Assembly (NCBI RefSeq): GCF_000717345.1
Contig: NZ_JNZA01000020.1
Coordinates: 1 to 64,000 of the forward strand
Direction: 5' to 3'
DNA length: 64,000 bases
Source of the DNA: Streptomyces lydicus
GTDB lineage: Bacteria > Actinomycetota > Actinomycetes > Streptomycetales > Streptomycetaceae
Shown here one piece after another: positions 8,585-19,421 of the stretch (its first letter is position 1; each line of letters opens with the position of its first letter). The translations under genes and the position numbers were made by a program. The notes beneath the pieces were generated by a model. It had not been told where the DNA came from. It made no database searches and saw only the letters and a list, made by a program, of their open reading frames with translations.

Positions 8585-9039
8585 ACCGATGAGCGTGTCA
8601 CAGACTCCAGGGCCGGGTGGTCGGCGGCCGTCACCCGGGGGTGCGGCTTGGCCTTCTGCAGCACGGCCGCGGTCTGCCTGGCGGAGTTGATGGACTTCTC
8701 CGGCTTCTTGATCTTCTTCATCTTGGCCATCGCGATCAGGGCCAGCAGCCCGGCGAGGACCAGGAAGGCACCGCCCACGATCAGGAACGACCAGGCGAGC
8801 CCCAGGCCGAGGTTGTGGATGCCGTAGGCCGCCGCGAAGCTCAGCACCGGCAGCGCGAACAGCGCCAGCGACCCCGCCACGACGAACGCGGCGCTGCCGA
8901 TGCCCGCGCGCTTGGCGTCCTGCCGCAGCTCCGCCTTGGCCAGCGCGATCTCGTCGTGCACCAGTGCGGACATCTCGGCGGTGGCCGAGGCCACCAGCTG
9001 TCCGAGGCTGCGGTCCCTGTTCGCGTCGGCTGCGCTCAT
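8581..9039 (-). CDS. Phage holin family (DUF1469-like) membrane protein
   Basis: A 152-residue membrane protein with an N-terminal soluble helix (SLGQLVASATAEMSALVHDE) and two transmembrane helices (about residues 50-75 and 80-105). A Lys-rich tail follows, with AKMKKIKKPEKS. It matches the putative actinobacterial holin superfamily III, a chromosomal family of unknown function, so it does not indicate a prophage. ATG 9039 follows GGGAGA at suitable spacing. It lies between nhaA and the hydrolase on the same strand, so a three-gene unit is likely. Confidence 0.8.
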   Translation of the reverse strand: MSAADANRDRSLGQLVASATAEMSALVHDEIALAKAELRQDAKRAGIGSAAFVVAGSLALFALPVLSFAAAYGIHNLGLGLAWSFLIVGGAFLVLAGLLALIAMAKMKKIKKPEKSINSARQTAAVLQKAKPHPRVTAADHPALESVTRSSV

Positions 9040-9082
9040 CGCCGTCTCCCTCATCTCGTCACCGGATGCAAAGCCTCTCAGA

Positions 9083-10477
9083 TCATGCCGGACCATCGTC
9101 TCCGGCGTGCGAGCTGGAGGCCACTTCGGCAAGCCGCCGGTGTTCGGCGGCCTTTGCTTCGTGGATTGCCGCCATCCGGAGGTGGTATTCGGGCTTGTCG
9201 AGTTCGTAGATGTCGGGGATGCCGTCCTGGTCCTCGTCGCGCTCCTCTTCCTCGCACAGCTTGCGGTACTTGGCGTTGCGGATCTTCAGGAGCGTGCCGG
9301 CGAGGACGGCCGCGAGCAGCGAGCCGATCAGCACCGCCGCCTTGATCTCGGCGGCCAGCGCGAGGTTGTCCGCGAAGGCGAGTTCATCGATCAGCAGCGA
9401 GACGGTGAAGCCGATGCCGGCCAGGGAGGCGAGCGCGAAGACGTCCGGCCACTTCAGGTCGGGATTGAGTTCGGCCTTGGTGAAGCGGGCGGTCAGCCAC
9501 GTACCGCCGAAGATGCCCAGCGCCTTGCCCACCACCAGGCCGAGGACGACCCCGAGCGTCTCCGGCCGGGTGAAGACGTCGTGGAGGGCGCCGCCGGATA
9601 TGACGACGCCGGCCGAGAAGAGGGCGAACAGCGGGACCGCGAGCCCGGCCGACAGCGGGCGGACCAGATGCTCGATGCGCTCGCCGGGGGACCGGTCCTC
9701 GCCGTCGCGGCGGTGGCAGCGCAGCATCAGGCCCATGGCGACGCCGGCGATGGTGGCGTGCACCCCGCTGTTCTCCATCAGCCCCCAGATGACCAGGGCC
9801 AGCGGGACGTAGACGTACCAGCCGCGTACGCCCTTGCGCAGCAGGAAGTAGAAGAGCGCCAGGCCGGCGACGGCGAGGCCGAGTGGCAGGAAGCTGATCT
9901 TCGAGGTGAAGAAGATCGCGATGATCAGGATGGCGAAGAGGTCGTCGACGACCGCGAGCGTGAGCAGGAAGGCGCGCAGCGCGGCGGGCAGGGAGGTGCC
10001 GATGACGGCGAGCACGGCGAGCGCGAAGGCGATGTCGGTGGCGGTGGGGATCGCCCAGCCCTGAAGTGAGCCGCCGCCGAGCGTGTTGACGGTGAAATAG
10101 ACGGCCGCCGGCATCGCCATGCCGCAGAGCGCGGCGATGACGGGGAGGGCGGCGGCCCGGGGGTCGCGCAGCTCGCCGGCGACCAGTTCGCGCTTGAGCT
10201 CGATGCCGGCGACGAAGAAGAAGACCGCGAGCAGGCCGTTGCCGGCCCAGTGCTGGATCGACAGGTCCAGGCCCAGCGAAGCCGGTCCGAGGTGGAAGCC
10301 GCTGACCGCCGCGTAGCTTCCGCCGAGGGTGTTCGCCCAGATCAGAGCCGCTACGGCGGCGACGAGGAGGAGGACCCCGCCGACGGTTTCGGTGCGCAGC
10401 GCGTCCGCGATGAAGTTCCGCTCGGGCAGCGACATCCGCCCGAGGAACGGGGAACGACGGTTGGTGGGCGCACTCAC
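9083..10477 (-). CDS. nhaA: Na+/H+ antiporter NhaA
   Basis: A 464-residue inner-membrane antiporter exchanging Na+ for H+, with about twelve hydrophobic helices. Typical NhaA segments are visible, including IPTATDIAFALAV (the ion-binding aspartate region) and AVVDDLFAILIIAI. GTG 10477 has GGAGGT 7 bases upstream. The C-terminus extends past the last helix into a charged cytoplasmic tail. That tail contains DEDQDGIPDIYE, which fits the DxDxDGxxDxxE calcium-loop pattern. It precedes the holin-like gene by 43 bases. Confidence 0.93.
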   Translation of the reverse strand: MSAPTNRRSPFLGRMSLPERNFIADALRTETVGGVLLLVAAVAALIWANTLGGSYAAVSGFHLGPASLGLDLSIQHWAGNGLLAVFFFVAGIELKRELVAGELRDPRAAALPVIAALCGMAMPAAVYFTVNTLGGGSLQGWAIPTATDIAFALAVLAVIGTSLPAALRAFLLTLAVVDDLFAILIIAIFFTSKISFLPLGLAVAGLALFYFLLRKGVRGWYVYVPLALVIWGLMENSGVHATIAGVAMGLMLRCHRRDGEDRSPGERIEHLVRPLSAGLAVPLFALFSAGVVISGGALHDVFTRPETLGVVLGLVVGKALGIFGGTWLTARFTKAELNPDLKWPDVFALASLAGIGFTVSLLIDELAFADNLALAAEIKAAVLIGSLLAAVLAGTLLKIRNAKYRKLCEEEERDEDQDGIPDIYELDKPEYHLRMAAIHEAKAAEHRRLAEVASSSHAGDDGPA

Positions 10478-10579
10478 GGGGGTGACCTCCGGCCTTCGGC
10501 AGCTGTGTACGGCTGTTGCAGTTGCCGACCAGACTTCCCGGCGCACCCTGAGTTCTTAGCGTGTCATTGACGCCCTGAC

Positions 10580-10758
10580 CACTTTACCGGGCGGACGCAA
10601 GCGGGTATCCGGTGGCCTCACTTTACGGGCATATCGGGCGACCGGCCGCTGGAGCGGAGGCCACGGGCAGGAGCGCCCTGCGGCGCCGGACCCCCGGAAA
10701 ATCGCGGCGGAGCTCTCGGGAAAACACGGCGGAGTCCCGGGAAAACGCGGCGGAGGGG
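10580..10758. repeat. Short direct repeats between nhaA and acs
   Basis: The 10478-10802 gap has no gene. CACTTTACCGGGC (10580) recurs as CACTTTACGGGC (10619), 39 bases apart. Further on, three imperfect 21-22-bp tandem copies containing GGAAAA and CGGCGGAG fill 10694-10758. Either set could bind a regulator of nhaA, but nothing identifies one. Confidence 0.55.
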
Positions 10759-10789
10759 CACCCGGCCGCCCTGGCCGGATGCCCCTCCG
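10751..10789 (-). terminator. Terminator of acs
   Basis: CGGAGGGGCA pairs with TGCCCCTCCG, and an inner CCGGCC/GGCCGG extends the stem after one mismatch. It lies 14 bases beyond the acs stop. Confidence 0.8.
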
Positions 10790-10802
10790 TGGTGTGTCCC
10801 GC

Positions 10803-12767
<1,965 letters not shown>

Positions 12768-12915
12768 GACTTCTCCCATTCCCAGGGCGTGCGATATGTC
12801 CCAGGCCATAGCTCATCAGCCCGCGACCGACCCTGACAAGGGCTGTGGAAAAATATTGGTGTAGACCTGTCGGCCGCCGGTGCTTTCCCGGGGTGTTGGA
12901 CGGCCGCCGCGCAGG

Positions 12916-15249
12916 TCAGACGCCCACCGGTGCGGCCTCCCCGCGGACCGCGCAGAACCGCCCGGTGGCCTCGTCCAGCACGTATGCCTGGGCCTCCCCG
13001 ACGTGGAAATACATGCCGTGCAGCGTGAGCTTCCCCTCCGCCACCCGCCGGGCCACGCAGGCGTGTTCCCGCAGGTGGTCGAGCTGCTGCAGGACGTTGA
13101 CGAGCGCCAGCCGCTCCTGGTCGTCGGTCACCGGCCGCCCGCTCAGGGCGACTTCTCCCCGCCCCAGCCGCCCGATGCGCTGCATCCGGGCCAGGCTCGG
13201 CCGGCCGTGCCGCAGCCAGCGGCCGAGCGGGGTCGGCTCCGCGTCGTCCGGCGCGGGCGCGTGCAGCAGCGCTCCCATGGCGCCGCACCCCGAATGGCCG
13301 CACACCGTGATCGAACCGACGCCCAGCACCTCCACCGCGTACTCGACCGCCGCTCCCACGGAGTCGCAGGAGGTGTCCGAACCGGGGGGCGGCATCAGAT
13401 TGCCGACGTTGCGCACGGTGAACAGATCGCCGGGTCCGCTGGAAGTGATCATGCTGGTGACCAGCCGGGAGTCCGCGCAGGTCAGAAAGAGCTGGGTGGG
13501 CCGCTGGCCCTCGCGCGCCAGCCGCGCCAGCTCCTCGCGCACGAGCGGCGCCGTATGGCGCTGGAACGCGCTGACCCCGCCCAGCAATTGGCCCTCGCTG
13601 CTCTCCGGTGCCGCGGTCAGCTCCGGGGCGGGCCGGGTGCAGTGGTGGTTGCGCCACGGCGTCCAGGGCCGGCACGCGTGCGCCCCGGCCGGCTCGGCGA
13701 CCGGCCGGCCCGAGCGGCCGCCGAGGGCCACCCAGCCGCCGTGCGCCCGGTGGGCGGCGGACCAGGACTGCAGCGCCTCGTAGGCGGCGTGGTCCATGAA
13801 CGAGCCGCACAGCTCGACGACGACCTCGGTGTGCGCGGGCACCTGGGCCAGCGCCCGGGTCAGCCGCGGAACCGCCAGGAACGTCAACTGCCCGCTGACG
13901 CACACCCGGTAGCCCTCGCCCTCCTGGGTGACCGTGATCCGGGTGTGGGTGAGCCTGCGCAGTGCCAGGAAGGCCGCGATCGCGATCCCGGCGAGCACGC
14001 CCTGGAGGACGCCGAGGAGTACCACCCCGCCCAGGGTGCCCGCGTACACCGGGAACTCGCGGTGCCGCTGCACATGCCGGATGTGCGCAAAGCTCACCAT
14101 CCGTACGCCGACCACCATCACCAGCGCGGCGAGCGCGGCCAGCGGGATCAGCTCCAGCACGGCGGCCAGCAGGCCGGCGCACAGCAGCACCCAGACGCCG
14201 TGCAGCACGGTGGCCCGGCGGGTGGCCGCGCCGGCCCGTACGTTGGCCGAGCCGCGGATCGCGCCCCCGGAGACCGGCAGGCCCCCCAGCAGCCCCGAGA
14301 CGGCGTTGGCCACGCCCTGGCCGCACAGCTCCCGGTTGAGCCGCGGGCGGCCGGTGGGGGTGCCGGGACGCCCGGCCGCGAGCCGGTCCACCGCCACCGC
14401 CGACAGCAGCGACTCCATACTGGCGACGAGGGTGACGGTCAGCACCGCGGCGGCCAGCGCCGGAACGGACGCCTCCGGCAGCGCGGGAAGCTCCGGCAGC
14501 CGCCAGGACGGCAGGTCCACGCGCGGCACCGTCATACCGGCGCTCACGGCCGTCGCGGCGAGCACCGCGGCCAGCGGGGCCGGCAGTACCCGTGCCCAGC
14601 GGCCGGCGCGGCCCGGCAGCCGTTCCCAGCCCGCCAGGACGGCGACGGTGATCGCGCCGATCAGCAGCGCGGCGGCGTGCGGGTGGGCCAACTGGCCGGG
14701 CAGCGCGGCCGCGTTGTCGAGCGCGGAGCTGTCGGGGCGTCCGCCGAGCACCACATGGAGCTGCCCGAGGGCGATGGTGGCACCGATGCCGGCCAGCATG
14801 CCGTGCACGATCGCCGGGCTCACGGCCAGCGTGGCGCGGGCCACGCGCAGGGCGCCCAGGGCGAGTTGGGCCAGGCCGGCCAGGACGGTGATGGCGCAGG
14901 TGGCGCGCCAGCCGTAGTGCTGGACGAGGTCGGTGGTGACCACCAGGAGGCCGGTGGCCGCACCGCTCACCTGAAGGGGAGCGCCGCCGAGCAGTCCGGC
15001 GACGATGCCGCCGACGGCCGCGGCGACCAGCCCGGCCTGAAGCGGGGCGCCGGTGGCCAGGGCGAGGCCCAGGGACAGCGGTACGGCGAGCAGGAAGACG
15101 ACGAGCGAGGCCGAGAGGTCCCCGCGCCAGGCGGCCGGACCGGCCCGCTCCGGTCGGGGTTCCTCCGGGCGCGCACGGGGCTCGGGAGGGATCGGGGCGG
15201 GCTGCGAGGTGGGCGGCGGCTGCGGCGGCGACTTCTCGATCTGCGACAT
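12916..15249 (-). CDS. SulP permease-STAS-carbonic anhydrase fusion
   Basis: A 777-residue fusion, probably a bicarbonate or sulfate transporter coupled to CO2 hydration. A proline-rich cytoplasmic head (about residues 1-35) leads into a ten-or-more-helix SulP domain (about 36-430) and a STAS-like domain (about 435-525). A beta-carbonic anhydrase domain follows (about 565-770). The zinc ligands are visible in CADSR (near residue 591) and HSGCGAM (near 651). ATG 15249 follows GGAGGAGACG. A SulP linked to carbonic anhydrase supports bicarbonate transport. It could form a unit with acs, 148 bases downstream. Confidence 0.92.
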   Translation of the reverse strand: MSQIEKSPPQPPPTSQPAPIPPEPRARPEEPRPERAGPAAWRGDLSASLVVFLLAVPLSLGLALATGAPLQAGLVAAAVGGIVAGLLGGAPLQVSGAATGLLVVTTDLVQHYGWRATCAITVLAGLAQLALGALRVARATLAVSPAIVHGMLAGIGATIALGQLHVVLGGRPDSSALDNAAALPGQLAHPHAAALLIGAITVAVLAGWERLPGRAGRWARVLPAPLAAVLAATAVSAGMTVPRVDLPSWRLPELPALPEASVPALAAAVLTVTLVASMESLLSAVAVDRLAAGRPGTPTGRPRLNRELCGQGVANAVSGLLGGLPVSGGAIRGSANVRAGAATRRATVLHGVWVLLCAGLLAAVLELIPLAALAALVMVVGVRMVSFAHIRHVQRHREFPVYAGTLGGVVLLGVLQGVLAGIAIAAFLALRRLTHTRITVTQEGEGYRVCVSGQLTFLAVPRLTRALAQVPAHTEVVVELCGSFMDHAAYEALQSWSAAHRAHGGWVALGGRSGRPVAEPAGAHACRPWTPWRNHHCTRPAPELTAAPESSEGQLLGGVSAFQRHTAPLVREELARLAREGQRPTQLFLTCADSRLVTSMITSSGPGDLFTVRNVGNLMPPPGSDTSCDSVGAAVEYAVEVLGVGSITVCGHSGCGAMGALLHAPAPDDAEPTPLGRWLRHGRPSLARMQRIGRLGRGEVALSGRPVTDDQERLALVNVLQQLDHLREHACVARRVAEGKLTLHGMYFHVGEAQAYVLDEATGRFCAVRGEAAPVGV

Positions 15250-15700
15250 TCCCGTCTCCTCCGGGGCGACGCGGTCGCGCGGGGCGCGATCGTGGGCGGC
15301 GGTGTACTGCGGCAAGACGCGAGCCGGCCGGCGGGCGTCGCGATAGGTGACGGTCCGGTGACTCTCAAGCATCGGTAAATGAAGCGTAATGACGGGTAAA
15401 GGCGGTGAGAAGGCTTTGCGGGCATTCGCCCCAATCCACCCACCTATTGGGTGAATATTCAGGCATTCGACTTGTCTTTTCCGCCCCCTCCCTGGCGCGG
15501 GATTCCGGATCGCATTCCGGAGCGTCGCCCGGAGAGATCCGGAGTCCCGCCCGGGAGGGATTCGGTCTGTCGCGAGCGGGCCGGGGCGGGCCGGATTCGC
15601 GGGACGGAAAAGCCGTGCCGAGCGGATCGTCGCGGGGGAGGCGGGCGCCCTGCCGCGCACCGGGCCCGAGCCGGCCGCGCCCGTCGGCGCGGCCGGGCGG
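15250..15700. other. Intergenic region upstream of the SulP fusion
   Basis: No gene is supported. The part at 15360-15480 is unusually A/T-rich for this genome and should contain the promoter of the SulP fusion. It includes a small perfect inverted repeat, CACCCA-N5-TGGGTG (15437-15453), which could be an operator. The remainder to 15700 is GC-rich and featureless. Confidence 0.45.
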
Positions 15701-16687
15701 TCAGGCGGGCTGCGGGGCGGCCGCTCCCTCGAAGAGGACGAAGGCCGGGTCGACCTGGGCCGCCAGGTCGACCCCGGTCTTGGCGTTGCCCCAGCTCTCC
15801 GCGTTCTTCAGGTGGAAGTGCACCATCTGGCGGGTGTAGCGCTCCCAGTCGCGCCGCCCGTAGGACGCGTCGGCGGTGTCGTGCAGCGTCTCCAGCGCGC
15901 GGCGGTTGGCCTGCTCCAGGTAGGCGAAGCGGGCCGGGCGGCCCTTCTCCAGGGCGCGCACCCACTCGGAGTGCCCGAGGCTCACCAGCAGGTCGTCGCC
16001 GACCTCGTCGCGCAGGAACGCCAGATCGTCGGGGCCCTGCACCTTGTTGCCCACGACCTTGAGGGGCACGCCGAAATCCCGGGCGTACTCCTTGTACTGC
16101 CGGTAGACGCCCACGCCCTTACGGGTCGGCTCGGCGACCAGGAAGGTCATGTCGAAGCGGGTGAACATCCCGGAGGCGAAGGAGTCGGATCCGGCCGTCA
16201 TGTCGACGACGACGTACTCCTCGCGCCCGTCGACCAGGTGGTTCAGGCACAGTTCGACGGCGCCGACCTTGGAGTGGTAGCAGGCCACGCCCAGATCGGA
16301 GGCGGTGAACGGGCCGGTCGCCATCAGGCGGACGGCGGTGTCGTCGAGCGCGACCGTCCGGGCGCAGGCGTCGTAGACGGGGTTGTCCTCGTCGATCCGC
16401 AGCAGCCGTGAGCCCTCGCCGGGCGGAGTGGTCTTGATCATGGACTCGGCGGACGGGATCCGGGGGTTGCTGCCGCGCAAGTAGTCCTTGATCAGGGGGA
16501 GATGAGCGCCCATCGCGGGCAGGGCGGCCGCCGCCGCCTCGTCGAGCCCGAGCGCGGCACCCAGGTGCTGGTTGATGTCGGCGTCCACCGCGACGACAGG
16601 GATCCGGGCCGCGGCGAGGTGCCGGATGAACAGGGAGGACAGGGTGGTCTTGCCGCTGCCGCCCTTGCCTACGAAAGCGATCTTCAT
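15701..16687 (-). CDS. CooC/MinD-like ATP-binding protein
   Basis: A 328-residue P-loop ATPase of the SIMIBI class. The deviant Walker A GKGGSGKT is at residues 7-14, and DADINQHLG follows near residue 40. This layout resembles CooC, which inserts nickel into CO dehydrogenase, and ParA/MinD proteins. No CO dehydrogenase genes are nearby, so a cofactor-insertion or partitioning role is only possible. ATG 16687 begins directly with the beta-strand before the P-loop; no Shine-Dalgarno sequence is seen. It is divergent from the Fic-like gene, 101 bases away. Confidence 0.85.
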   Translation of the reverse strand: MKIAFVGKGGSGKTTLSSLFIRHLAAARIPVVAVDADINQHLGAALGLDEAAAAALPAMGAHLPLIKDYLRGSNPRIPSAESMIKTTPPGEGSRLLRIDEDNPVYDACARTVALDDTAVRLMATGPFTASDLGVACYHSKVGAVELCLNHLVDGREEYVVVDMTAGSDSFASGMFTRFDMTFLVAEPTRKGVGVYRQYKEYARDFGVPLKVVGNKVQGPDDLAFLRDEVGDDLLVSLGHSEWVRALEKGRPARFAYLEQANRRALETLHDTADASYGRRDWERYTRQMVHFHLKNAESWGNAKTGVDLAAQVDPAFVLFEGAAAPQPA

Positions 16688-16788
16688 GTTCACCAAGCGT
16701 AATCTCGCTATAGCTCTGGGTGAGAGGTTTGGGTGAGGAAGACCACTCCTTCGAGGGGTTCGGCCTTGCGGTGCGTAGGGTCGTACGT

Positions 16789-17646
16789 ATGGCTGGAAAC
16801 TCCCGGGGGACGTCCCCCGCACCCCCGAAGGCGAGCGCCGATCCGCTCGTGGCCCTGGCGTCGCTGCCGGGCGTCGCCGACTCGGTGGACGCCGTACGCA
16901 AGGGCGTCGACCGGGTCTACGGCCACCGGATCATGCGGCGCCGCAGCAATGAGGTCACGTCGGAGGCGGCGCTGCGCGGAGCGCGCGGTTCCGCGGCGCT
17001 CTCCGGCGCCGACTGGGCGCTCGAGGAGGTCAGGCGCCGCACGGACTTCGGTGTCGAGGGCGAGGCGCGGACGGTCGGCGCGGCGCTGCGGCTGACCGCC
17101 GAGGCCGGACAGCTGCTGAGTGTGTGGCGGCAGTCGCCGCTGCGGGTGCTGGCGCGGCTCCATCTGGTCGCGGCCGGCAAGGAGTCGCCGGATGAGACCG
17201 TCGGGCGGCCCCGCTTGGCCGGTGAACCGGTGGACGAACCGCTCATCGAGCTCCCGCTGCCGGACGCCGACGAGGTCGCCGGCCGGCTGGACGGCCTCTC
17301 GCGGCTGCTGCTGGCCGGGAGTGAGGCGCCGGCCCTGGTGACCGCCGCGGTGGTGCACGGCGAGCTGCTCGCGCTGCGGCCGTTCGCCTCGCACAACGGG
17401 CTGGTCGCCCGGGCGGCGGAACGCATCGTGCTGATCGGCAGCGGACTGGACCCGAAGTCGATCTGCCCTGCCGAGGTCGGGCACGCCGAAGCCGGGCGCG
17501 CGGCCTACGTGGCGGCCCTGGAGGGCTACGTCTCGGGTACCCCTGAGGGCGTCGCGGCGTGGATCGCCCACTGCGGGCGCGCGGTGGAACTCGGCGTCCG
17601 GGAGAGCACCGCGGTCTGTGAAGCGCTGCAGCGCGGGGCGGCATAA
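16789..17646 (+). CDS. Fic/DOC-like protein with degenerate motif
   Basis: A 285-residue protein with an all-helical layout. A Fic-like segment near residues 190-215 reads HGELLALRPFASHNGLVARA. Active Fic enzymes carry HPFxDGNGRxxR. Here the catalytic His is replaced (RPF), and GNGR becomes HNGL. The fold may be retained while AMP-transferase activity is lost. Some annotations call this family an oxidoreductase, which I cannot support. It lies just upstream of a strong hairpin and is divergent from the CooC-like ATPase. Confidence 0.75.
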   Translation: MAGNSRGTSPAPPKASADPLVALASLPGVADSVDAVRKGVDRVYGHRIMRRRSNEVTSEAALRGARGSAALSGADWALEEVRRRTDFGVEGEARTVGAALRLTAEAGQLLSVWRQSPLRVLARLHLVAAGKESPDETVGRPRLAGEPVDEPLIELPLPDADEVAGRLDGLSRLLLAGSEAPALVTAAVVHGELLALRPFASHNGLVARAAERIVLIGSGLDPKSICPAEVGHAEAGRAAYVAALEGYVSGTPEGVAAWIAHCGRAVELGVRESTAVCEALQRGAA

Positions 17647-17730
17647 GAACGGTGTGAGCAGCACCGGGGCGACGGCTCGGCCGGCGCCCCGCAAATTCGG
17701 AAGCGTTGCTTCATTCGCCTGAACAGGGTT

Positions 17731-17759
17731 GCGGCGGTACCAATGGGTGGTACCGCCGC
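17731..17759. terminator. 11-bp perfect hairpin
   Basis: GCGGCGGTACC and GGTACCGCCGC enclose AATGGGT, 84 bases after the Fic-like stop. It may terminate that gene or be an operator. The rest of 17647-18021 is less GC-rich than its surroundings and holds no convincing gene. One frame (17729-17959) has a protein-like composition but weak codon bias. Confidence 0.55.
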
Positions 17760-18021
17760 TGGCATGTCTGCCGGGTTACCAGTGCGTGCTCGAATATGTG
17801 CCCATCAGGTCGGAATCTTCGTCCGGTTACCTGGTGCGGCTGGCCCGTAATCGACGGGTCGGCGTCGCGTGGGTGCCTGACATTCATGCATCGGTCCGTG
17901 GGCCACTTGCTGCGTTAAAGGTGTTCCTCTCGGATGTCCTTGGTCTCGCGGGCCGTTAAGTCCTTTGTACTACTCGTACCGGTGAAGTGGAACCCCGGAC
18001 CGCAGATCTTTACGTTTGGCT

Positions 18022-18906
18022 TCAAACGCGGGCATTACGGACGGCCTCGGTGAGGCCGTCGAAATCGCCGAGGCGCAGCTTTGTGGATTTTCGCCGGCTC
18101 GCGTACCAGACGAGCGTCGCGGTGGCCATGGCCGCGCCCGCGGCGGCCAGCACGGCGAGCACCGGACGCGAGGGCATCGACAGCGCGGGCAGCCGCTGCT
18201 TGAGCGGTACCGGTCGGTTGAAGGTGAGAACCGGCCAGCCGCGCGCGACCGCCTCGCGGCGCAGCGCCCGGTCCGGATTGACCGCGAAGGGGTGGCCGAC
18301 CGCCGACAGCATCGGGACGTCGGTCGCCGAGTCGCTGTACGCATAGCAGCGCTCCAGGTCGTAGCCCTCGGACGCGGCGAGTTCCCGGACGGCCTCCGCC
18401 TTGGTCGGGCCGTAGGCGTAATACTCCACCTCGCCCGTGAAGCGGCCGTCCTCTCCGACGACCATACGGGTGGCCACGACCCGGTCGGCGCCCAGGAGTT
18501 CACCGATCGGTTCGACGACTTCGGCGCCGGAGGTCGAGACGATGACGACGTCCCGCCCGGCCGCGTGATGTTCTTCGATGAGGGAGGCGGCCTCGTCGTA
18601 AATGATCGGGTCGATCAGATCGTGCAGCGTCTCGGCGACGATCTCGCGGACCTGCGCCACATCCCAGCCTCGGCACAGCGAGGAGAGATATTCGCGCATC
18701 CGCTCCATCTGATCGTGGTCGGCGCCGCCCGCGAGGAACACGAACTGGGCGTACGCAGTGCGCAGTACGGCCCGCCGATTGATCAGTCCGCCTTGGTAGA
18801 ACGACTTGCTGAAGGTCAGCGTGCTCGACTTTGCAATGACGGTCTTGTCCAAGTCGAAGAACGCAGCAGTACGGGGGGTCGAGTGAGGCACGGAGTGGTT
18901 TTCCAC
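18022..18906 (-). CDS. HAD-IB family phosphatase with C-terminal membrane anchor
   Basis: A 294-residue HAD hydrolase of the SerB-like IB subgroup. Motif I is FFDLDKTVI (nucleophilic Asp), motif II VSTSGAE, motif III lysine in GPTKAEA, and motif IV SDSATDVPM. A hydrophobic segment near residues 250-270 suggests membrane attachment. The substrate may be a phospho-amino acid or lipid-linked phosphate. I chose GTG 18906 because a -10-like TATGCT lies 6 bases upstream and no ribosome binding site is present, so a leaderless mRNA is likely. ATG 18930 is an alternative. Confidence 0.87.
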   Translation of the reverse strand: MENHSVPHSTPRTAAFFDLDKTVIAKSSTLTFSKSFYQGGLINRRAVLRTAYAQFVFLAGGADHDQMERMREYLSSLCRGWDVAQVREIVAETLHDLIDPIIYDEAASLIEEHHAAGRDVVIVSTSGAEVVEPIGELLGADRVVATRMVVGEDGRFTGEVEYYAYGPTKAEAVRELAASEGYDLERCYAYSDSATDVPMLSAVGHPFAVNPDRALRREAVARGWPVLTFNRPVPLKQRLPALSMPSRPVLAVLAAAGAAMATATLVWYASRRKSTKLRLGDFDGLTEAVRNARV

Positions 18907-18949
18907 GGGGCGAGCATAGGCGCCCACCATTCGGCGTAAGGTGTGGCGC

Positions 18950-19015
18950 GTGGGTTTGCTTGAGAAGGCTCTCGGGTACACCATGGAAGTCACGGATCGT
19001 TCGCGACCGTGCTAA
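18950..19015 (+). CDS. Possible 21-codon small ORF followed by a terminator
   Basis: GTG 18950 opens 21 codons encoding GLLEKALGYTMEVTDRSRPC after the initiator, ending TAA. AAGG lies about 10 bases upstream. A strong hairpin starts 38 bases after the stop, so a short independent transcript or an attenuated leader is plausible. An internal ATG would give a 10-residue peptide ending in Cys. It lies in the divergent gap between the HAD gene and the tad operon. Confidence 0.35.
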   Translation: MGLLEKALGYTMEVTDRSRPC

Positions 19016-19053
19016 CCCGGTCCGGCTCCTCCCCCCCCGAGCCGGCCGTGGGG

Positions 19054-19086
19054 ACGACCCCCGCTCTCCCCCCCGGCGGGGGTCGT
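19054..19086 (+). terminator. Strong hairpin in the tad upstream region
   Basis: ACGACCCCCGC and GCGGGGGTCGT form a perfect 11-bp stem. It is 335 bases before the first tad gene, so it more likely ends a short transcript begun near 18940 than the tad operon. Bases 19087-19421 contain no gene. Confidence 0.6.
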
Positions 19087-19314
19087 CGCATGTCCGGACG
19101 CATGTCGCGCCTCTAGGCGCCGCTCCGCCTCCCCTTCCGCCCGTACAGGGCCCGTCGGCCGCGCGTCGACCTTTCGTCACTCACCGTAGTCGCAGCGCTG
19201 CGCTGCGAAAGCCCCCTCACGCGGCCCTCATACGTCCCTTGGGCGTCCCTCTCGTGTCCCGGGAGTAGTCCTTCGTCGCTGGAATAGGTGACGGGGATAT
19301 TCACAGCCGCGGAG

Positions 19315-19323
19315 TTGTCCACA
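19315..19323 (+). promoter_or_regulatory. DnaA-box-like sequence upstream of tad operon
   Basis: TTGTCCACA is identical to the preferred Streptomyces DnaA box. A related half, TATTCACA, lies 12 bases upstream. It sits 99 bases before the first tad start codon. Confidence 0.4.
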
Positions 19324-19421
19324 GATTTGCTTCAAGATCCACTCGGATTTCCCGATCGCTGCATCGTAAAAGTCCGCGAGTTCGCGGATGTGCGAGTGAC
19401 GTAGCGACAGGGGGACGGAAC

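Noticed and set aside
8581..9039. Holin-like gene as a sign of prophage
   Set aside because: This family is chromosomal in many actinobacteria and no other phage gene is nearby.
12800..12845. TTGTCAGGG on the minus strand upstream of acs as another damage-type promoter
   Set aside because: No TAnnnT-like -10 lies 8 bases downstream, and the element differs in the GTG part.
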